Source of the DNA: Nitrospinaceae bacterium UBA3496
GTDB taxonomy: Bacteria > UBA8248
Assembly (NCBI GenBank): GCA_002377645.1
Contig: DFQF01000062.1
Span: 1-11,382 of the forward strand
Direction: 5' to 3'
Length of the DNA stretch: 11,382 bases
In this document: piece by piece, positions 8,325-11,382 of the stretch
How the letters are laid out: the number at the start of each line of letters is the position of its first letter
Position numbering within the stretch: the stretch's first letter is position 1
Notes under the pieces: model-generated
The model's input: only the letters and a program-made list of their open reading frames with translations
Database searches by the model: none
What the model was told of the DNA's origin: nothing
Position numbers and translations under genes: made by a program

Positions 8325-9146
8325 ATGGAACTTATTCTTTTTGGAACTGGGGCTCCCCCTCCTCATAAGGATAAGAATGGTCCTGCAAATGGCATTTTCG
8401 CTAACGGGAAGATTTATCTTGTTGATGCAGCTCGGAATGTCTCACAACAGGTCGTTAAAGCAGGTTTTAAATTATCTGAAATAGATCAGCTTTTTTTTAC
8501 ACACTTTCATTCAGATCATTATTCGGGTTTTGGTGATTTTTTTATATCTCGTTGGCTTACTGGGGCAAAAAAACCACTTCAAGTATGGGGTCCTCCTCCA
8601 GTGAAAAAAATTGTTTCAAAAATGCTTGATTATTATGAATATGATATCGATCTTCGTGTTCGTGAAGGAACACACACTAGGGCGGGAACTGAGATAGAGG
8701 CAAAAAGTCTTTTTCCAGGAGACGGATTTGACGTAGATTATATGACTGTATCTGTCGAAAAAGGAACAGTTCACGGGAATGTAGATGAAATCCTTTCATA
8801 TAGATTTGATTTTGAAGAAGATTCAATAGTTATTGCCAGTGATGGTCATCCCACAGAGGAACTTACTCGTCTATCTCATGGCACAAATATTTTGCTCGCA
8901 CATTTTTGTGTTCCACATATGTATGACAAATATGGGATTAGGAATTCATTTTCAGATTTGGTTATTGGTCATCATGCCACGGCTGAGGAAATTTCTATCG
9001 TAGCCAAAAAAGCGGGCGTGAAGACCTTAGTTTTTTCTCATATTATACCTCCTATTACTTCGAACGGAGAAGCTTTTGAAGAAATTTCGAAGTATTATGA
9101 CGGTAAGATAATAGCCGGAAAAGATTTGATGTGTATAGAAACATGA
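8325..9146 (+). CDS. Metallo-beta-lactamase-fold hydrolase (RNase Z / AtsA arylsulfatase-like subgroup)
   Basis: This 273-residue, apparently cytoplasmic protein has a dinuclear-zinc hydrolase fold. It opens with LILFGTGAPPP, typical of the RNase Z and AtsA arylsulfatase branches. The metal-binding set is complete: THFHSDHYSG (His60, His62, Asp64, His65), His150 in TVHG, Asp173 in ASDG, and His239 in SHI. I see neither a signal peptide nor a clear tRNA-gripping exosite arm, so calling it a tRNA 3' processing enzyme would overreach. Members of this branch act on phosphodiester, sulfate-ester or other bonds. The ATG at 8325 has AGGAG five bases upstream. The gene is transcribed away from the transporter cassette and appears monocistronic. 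No clear terminator follows; 9147-9383 is AT-rich spacer holding only the candidate promoter of the next gene. Confidence 0.9.
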   Translation: MELILFGTGAPPPHKDKNGPANGIFANGKIYLVDAARNVSQQVVKAGFKLSEIDQLFFTHFHSDHYSGFGDFFISRWLTGAKKPLQVWGPPPVKKIVSKMLDYYEYDIDLRVREGTHTRAGTEIEAKSLFPGDGFDVDYMTVSVEKGTVHGNVDEILSYRFDFEEDSIVIASDGHPTEELTRLSHGTNILLAHFCVPHMYDKYGIRNSFSDLVIGHHATAEEISIVAKKAGVKTLVFSHIIPPITSNGEAFEEISKYYDGKIIAGKDLMCIET

Positions 9147-9225
9147 TGTGAAATATCCAGTTCCTATACATAGTGAAGTATTTGTTAATTGGAAAAATTC
9201 AAATTTACTCAATGATGAAATATTT

Positions 9226-9254
9226 TTGAAACATATCTTTAATTTAAAAGTAAT
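9226..9254 (+). promoter_or_regulatory. Candidate sigma-70-type promoter for the P-II gene
   Basis: TTGAAA (9226-9231, five of six consensus bases), a 17-base spacer and AGTAAT (9249-9254, four of six) lie upstream of the P-II gene. They would leave a leader of about 120 bases. No sigma-54 (GG-N10-GC) signature was recognised. Confidence 0.3.
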
Positions 9255-9383
9255 AACTCTCTAATTTTTCCGAAATATTTCCCCTGTATTTTTGTGTCAA
9301 TTTTTTTTAATTTCGCTTGTGGATTGGAATGTAGTGAAAGCGATTATTTATGGGACAATCATCTATTAGAGAGGATAAAAAAC

Positions 9384-9722
9384 ATGCTATTAGTTACCAC
9401 TATTATTAAGCCACATAAATTTGAAGATGTTAAAGGAGCACTAATTAAATCAGGTGTTGCTGGAATGACAATTTCTGAAGTTAAGGGTTTTGGAAGACAA
9501 AAAGGTCATACTGAAACTTATAGGGGGAGTGAATATGAAGTGGATGTATTGCCTAAAATAAAAATTGAAATTTTATCATCTGATGAGTACGTAGAATCTA
9601 TTATTGAAACAATTCAAGCATCAGCAAATACTGAAAAGATAGGAGATGGAAAAATTTATATTCAAAAATTAGAAGAATGTATACGAATAAGAACTGGAGA
9701 GAAAGGAAAAGAAGCAATCTAA
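9384..9722 (+). CDS. glnB: Nitrogen regulatory protein P-II (GlnB/GlnK family)
   Basis: P-II is a cytoplasmic homotrimeric sensor that binds ATP/ADP and 2-oxoglutarate and tunes glutamine synthetase, NtrB or the AmtB channel. The 112-residue length is standard. The T-loop reads GFGRQKGHTETYRGSEYEVD (35-54), with Tyr51, the site uridylylated by GlnD. Gln39, Lys58, the B-loop EKIGDGKI (84-91), and the C-loop RIRTGE (101-106) with Arg101 and Arg103 are all present, so it should be fully functional. I set the start at ATG 9384, nine bases after AGAGGA. An in-frame GTG at 9294 has no ribosome site and would add non-family sequence. Neither glnA nor amtB is adjacent; the gene stands alone. The T-loop does not separate GlnB from GlnK, so the symbol is tentative. 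Confidence 0.93.
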   Translation: MLLVTTIIKPHKFEDVKGALIKSGVAGMTISEVKGFGRQKGHTETYRGSEYEVDVLPKIKIEILSSDEYVESIIETIQASANTEKIGDGKIYIQKLEECIRIRTGEKGKEAI

Positions 9723-9766
9723 ATAATTAAAAAAACCTTCTTCTGTAGATTGCATGACCTGCATAC

Positions 9767-9813
9767 AAGGCGGGTGCTGAGTATGTTTGATAAATCAACT
9801 CGGTGCCCGCCTT
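9767..9813 (+). terminator. Long wobble-containing hairpin ending the P-II transcript
   Basis: Arms of 15 bases (9767-9781 and 9799-9813) pair fully on the plus strand with three G-U wobbles. The minus-strand copy would carry A-C mismatches at those places, so the plus-strand RNA is the folding molecule. The 17-base loop can form a small inner TTGA/TCAA stem. The following bases (TTTACTAATTT with the arm's last T's) form only a weak U-tract. It lies between the convergent P-II and 66-residue-protein genes, 44 bases after the P-II stop. Termination is the simplest role; an mRNA 3' stabiliser or part of a small RNA is the alternative. Confidence 0.65.
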
Positions 9814-9829
9814 TACTAATTTCATAGGA

Positions 9830-10030
9830 TTAAATTTCTATTTTTTCAAAGTGTTTTTCCAACGATTCTAATTTACCTGAGGCATCGCATAATTTTACAA
9901 CTTGTTCGTCCATTGCTCCTATAATATCCGAATGATCTCCTATTCCTGCAGGATTTTCTAAAAAGATACTAATATTTGCTCTAGCTTTCTCAATTTCAGC
10001 TTCATACATTTTCTTGAGTACTTCTAACAT
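9830..10030 (-). CDS. Conserved-looking small helical protein of unknown function
   Basis: This 66-residue, charged, cytoplasmic-looking protein has no signal peptide or TM segment. The sequence suggests two helices (about 1-25, rich in Glu/Lys with MYEAEIEKARANIS; and about 38-63, with a Leu/Ile/Val heptad-like pattern). A Gly/Pro turn containing ENPAGIGDH (about 25-33) joins them. One cysteine (CDASGKLESLE) lies in the second helix. I do not recognise a named family; short proteins of this style occur in marine bacteria and phages, but that is only an impression. The start is ATG 10030, with TGAGG five bases upstream. An in-frame GTG at 10036 falls inside that ribosome site and is rejected. 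It lies 22 bases after the structured RNA element and is probably the last gene of the operon. Confidence 0.72.
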   Translation of the reverse strand: MLEVLKKMYEAEIEKARANISIFLENPAGIGDHSDIIGAMDEQVVKLCDASGKLESLEKHFEKIEI

Positions 10031-10051
10031 TTTCACCTCAAAATATTTAAA

Positions 10052-10126
10052 TCCTCCAAACCCTGACTGGCCGGGTCAGTAGCCAGCAAGGGTCCCCAAC
10101 CTAACCAATAGGCTGAGTAAGGAGGA
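10052..10126 (-). ncRNA. Candidate structured RNA: compact three-way junction upstream of the 66-residue-protein gene
   Basis: Read as minus-strand RNA, 75 bases fold into three helices. P1 is UCCUCC (10126-10121) with GGAGGA (10057-10052). P2 is CUCAGCCUA (10117-10109) with UAGGUUGGG (10103-10095), nine pairs around the loop UUGGU. P3 is ACCCU plus GCUGGC (10093-10082) with GCCAGU plus AGGGU (10071-10060), eleven pairs with one U-C mismatch and a ten-base loop. The junction linkers are UUA, G and UU. Three G-U pairs (10116-10096, 10113-10099, 10087-10066) exist only in the minus-strand RNA. A competing hairpin CUGAC/GUCAG could replace the upper part of P3. The element begins 7 bases after the fasciclin stop codon, is markedly more GC-rich than its surroundings, and ends in an A/U-rich stretch. 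No known riboswitch signature was recognised. It could be a leader, a partial terminator, or an mRNA stabiliser. Confidence 0.55.
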
Positions 10127-10133
10127 ACGGGGG

Positions 10134-10622
10134 TTAATTCGGTAAAATAACCGAATCTATAATGTGAATAACTCCATTTGATGCTTTGATATCAGTTGCT
10201 ATTACTTTTGCATTTTCAACCTTTACTCCATTCTTTGTGCTTATGCTGATTGTATTTCCATGAACGGTTTTAACTGATTTTAATTTAACAACATCAGATG
10301 CCATAACTTTTCCAGCTACTACGTGAAATGTAAGAATTGCTTTTAATTTTTTAGTATTTTTCAATAAACTTTGAAGAGTTCCCGCAGGAAGTTTTGCGAA
10401 AGCATCATCGGTTGGAGCAAAAACGGTAAATGGACCATCGCTTTTGAGTGTTTCTACCAGTCCTCCAGCTTTGATTGCTTTGACCAATGTATTGAATTTT
10501 CCTGCGGAAACTGCAGTGTCGACAATATCTTTAGAATAATTGCCTGCGTAAGTACTTGTACCTATAAATGTTATTATTGCAATTACAGGCAGTATCATTT
10601 TTAAAAAATTCTTACTTTTCAT
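10134..10622 (-). CDS. Secreted fasciclin (FAS1) domain protein
   Basis: FAS1 domains act in adhesion or protein-protein contact outside the cytoplasm. The 162-residue product has a signal peptide (Lys2, Lys4 and Lys8, hydrophobic core 9-20, likely cleavage after TYA at 26). A single FAS1 domain follows: the opening [20 protein letters not shown] (34-53), the H1 box [15 protein letters not shown] (65-79), the central FHVVAGKV (99-106), and the H2-like end [15 protein letters not shown] (147-161). One domain plus a signal peptide is the usual bacterial size. I chose ATG 10622 because GGAG lies six bases before it; ATG 10625 is possible. The ATG at 10634 overlaps this ribosome site, and I saw none of its own. 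It is probably the third gene of the DUF378 operon and is followed at once by the structured RNA. Confidence 0.92.
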   Translation of the reverse strand: MKSKNFLKMILPVIAIITFIGTSTYAGNYSKDIVDTAVSAGKFNTLVKAIKAGGLVETLKSDGPFTVFAPTDDAFAKLPAGTLQSLLKNTKKLKAILTFHVVAGKVMASDVVKLKSVKTVHGNTISISTKNGVKVENAKVIATDIKASNGVIHIIDSVILPN

Positions 10623-10646
10623 CATTTTCTCCATGTTTAAATATGT

Positions 10647-10748
10647 TTAACTATTAATTTTCTTACTCTGAATCGATTTACATGCGTTTAGATTGCTTGA
10701 AATAAATGCTGCAAAAAGTATGATTCTATTTATTTTGTTTTGGTTCAT
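10647..10748 (-). CDS. Very small lipoprotein-like ORF (33 residues), probably overlooked
   Basis: The ORF begins MNQNKINRIILFAAF and continues to a stop at 10647. AGGAG lies seven bases upstream of ATG 10748, as good a ribosome site as any in the window. The product has Lys5 and Arg8, a hydrophobic stretch (9-16), and then LNAC with Cys23, which resembles a lipobox (Leu at -3, Ala at -1, Cys at +1; Asn at -2 is less usual). Ten polar residues rich in Lys and Ser follow. This is the layout of entericidin-type mini-lipoproteins, though no sequence homology is claimed. It fits tightly between the DUF378 gene (39 bases) and the fasciclin gene (24 bases) on the same strand. No homologue was checked, so the coding claim rests on the start signal, the layout and the spacing. 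Confidence 0.5.
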   Translation of the reverse strand: MNQNKINRIILFAAFISSNLNACKSIQSKKINS

Positions 10749-10787
10749 TTTTTTTCTCCTAAAAAATTTATACTATTATGCAACTCC

Positions 10788-11009
10788 TTAACTTGCGGAA
10801 CTTTGTACTCCCCATCTTTGTTTTATTCCTTTTATTCCAAGACCTTGATAAAGTGCGGCAAGTCCTACAAGAATGTATACTACTTTACTCATAGCGCTCA
10901 TTTTCCCGAAAATTGCTGCTACTAAATCAAAATTAAATGCACCTACTAGACCCCAATTCAAACCACCAACTACTAATAATACTGCTGCTAAAACGTCGAC
11001 CTTTTTCAT
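10788..11009 (-). CDS. DUF378 family small membrane protein
   Basis: This 73-residue inner-membrane protein has two TM helices (about 6-24 and 43-57). The family-defining stretch GGLNWGLVGAFNFDLVAAIFG occupies 15-35, and YILVGLAALY (45-54) is also characteristic. Function is unknown for the family. The C-terminal tail (58-73) is polar and basic, then Ser-rich. ATG 11009 has AAGGAGGA eight bases upstream, a strong site suggesting high expression. It heads the minus-strand group DUF378, mini-lipoprotein ORF, fasciclin protein, structured RNA and 66-residue protein, and lies downstream of the TGTCTA box cluster. Confidence 0.9.
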   Translation of the reverse strand: MKKVDVLAAVLLVVGGLNWGLVGAFNFDLVAAIFGKMSAMSKVVYILVGLAALYQGLGIKGIKQRWGVQSSAS

Positions 11010-11044
11010 CTGAATGTTCCTCCTTAATAAAATAAAATAAATAA

Positions 11045-11127
11045 TGTCTAACTACTGTCTATATTAATGCCATATAATATAGACAAAGTCAACACTTTTT
11101 TTAAATTATATAGACAATAAATAGACA
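11045..11127 (-). promoter_or_regulatory. Cluster of TGTCTA/TAGACA half-sites (probable operator/activator region)
   Basis: TGTCTA starts at 11045 and 11056, and TAGACA starts at 11080, 11111 and 11122. The two outer pairs are direct repeats with an exact 11-base period, and they point toward each other. The half-sites at 11056 and 11080 are also arms of a perfect 11-bp inverted repeat (11056-11066 and 11075-11085) with an 8-base spacer. The 11-base direct-repeat spacing is the layout used by OmpR/PhoB-type response regulators, although TGTCTA differs from the Pho-box TGTCA core. The cluster surrounds the candidate DUF378 promoter. Confidence 0.65.
11063..11092 (-). promoter_or_regulatory. 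Candidate promoter of the DUF378-fasciclin operon
   Basis: On the minus strand TTGACT (11092-11087, five of six -35 bases), an 18-base spacer and ATTAAT (11068-11063, four of six -10 bases) are present. Transcription would begin near 11056, about 45 bases before the DUF378 start. The inverted repeat 11056-11085 covers the spacer and -10, as a repressor site would, and the upstream direct repeat (11127-11111) lies where an activator could bind. The rest of 11128-11272 shows no other recognisable feature. Confidence 0.45.
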
Positions 11128-11272
11128 TTTTATGAAATTTTTGTATATTTGCTTATAAATTGAGGGTTTGAATACGTTGTTTTTATTGAAAATACTATTT
11201 GATTAGTTTTTTTTCTTGATGTCTTTTGATATGTTCATTGCGTAGAATAAAACTGTAATTACTAAAGAAAGT

Positions 11273-11349
<77 letters not shown>

Positions 11350-11382
11350 TTAAATTCTTCTTTTTATAAATTCGTCAAATTT

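Noticed and set aside
8325..9146. Assignment as tRNase Z (rnz)
   Set aside because: The metal ligands and opening motif fit, but no clear exosite arm was seen, and AtsA-like and other hydrolases share the same pattern.
9027..9212. 61-codon minus-strand ORF at the end of the hydrolase gene
   Set aside because: It overlaps the conserved SHI metal-site region of the hydrolase in antisense and has no convincing ribosome site or recognisable domain.
9294..9383. N-terminal extension of the P-II protein from an upstream GTG
   Set aside because: It has no ribosome site, adds residues unlike the family, and the ATG at 9384 gives the exact standard length with a good AGAGGA site.
10037..10133. Hammerhead ribozyme, purine riboswitch or signal-recognition RNA
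   Set aside because: The three-way shape first suggested these, but the CUGAUGA/GAAA core, the purine-riboswitch junction bases and the SRP loop motifs are absent.
10740..10925. 61-codon plus-strand ORF over the DUF378 gene
   Set aside because: It is antisense to a recognisable DUF378 protein with a strong ribosome site; the ORF itself looks like random AT-rich coding.
11185..11218. ACTA/TAGT hairpin followed by a T run as a terminator before the tRNA
   Set aside because: The stem has only four A/T-rich pairs, and no gene transcribed toward it on the plus strand was found.

Overview
The window is an AT-rich stretch (strikingly A/T-biased intergenic regions and codon use) from a free-living, respiring Gram-negative bacterium. 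Strong Shine-Dalgarno sites, an aa3-type cytochrome oxidase, a TAXI-type TRAP transporter, a canonical P-II protein with the uridylylated tyrosine, and secreted fasciclin and lipoprotein-like products all fit a marine proteobacterium-like heterotroph. The exact lineage cannot be fixed from these genes. No phage, insertion sequence, CRISPR array or toxin module was seen.

Layout. (1) 1-2609, minus strand: coxB followed by coxA (coxA runs off the left edge), subunits II and I of a haem-copper oxidase. (2) 2653-8105, minus strand: a cassette read TAXI solute-binding protein -> terminator -> fused TRAP permease -> crotonase-fold protein -> family III CoA-transferase -> terminator. The simplest reading is uptake of an organic acid, its activation to a CoA thioester and a crotonase-type step; the substrate is unknown. 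(3) 8106-9146: a divergent intergenic region and a plus-strand metallo-beta-lactamase-fold hydrolase. (4) 9384-9813, plus strand: a stand-alone P-II signalling gene ending in a long wobble-rich hairpin. (5) 9830-11127, minus strand: a likely envelope-protein operon, read DUF378 two-TM protein -> an overlooked 33-residue lipoprotein-like ORF -> fasciclin-domain protein -> a compact three-way-junction RNA -> a 66-residue helical protein of unknown function. Its upstream region carries five TGTCTA-type half-sites, including two 11-bp-spaced direct repeats facing each other. (6) 11273-11349: tRNA-Arg(ACG), plus strand, with encoded CCA.

Most noteworthy are the three-way-junction RNA at 10052-10126, which folds well only as the minus-strand transcript, and the TGTCTA box cluster at 11045-11127. 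The same operon holds the small ORF. Secondary points are a crotonase lacking both classical catalytic glutamates, an internal terminator separating the TRAP binding protein from its permease, and oxidase peculiarities (a C-terminal insertion in subunit I and a Trp-to-Phe change at the electron-entry position of subunit II).
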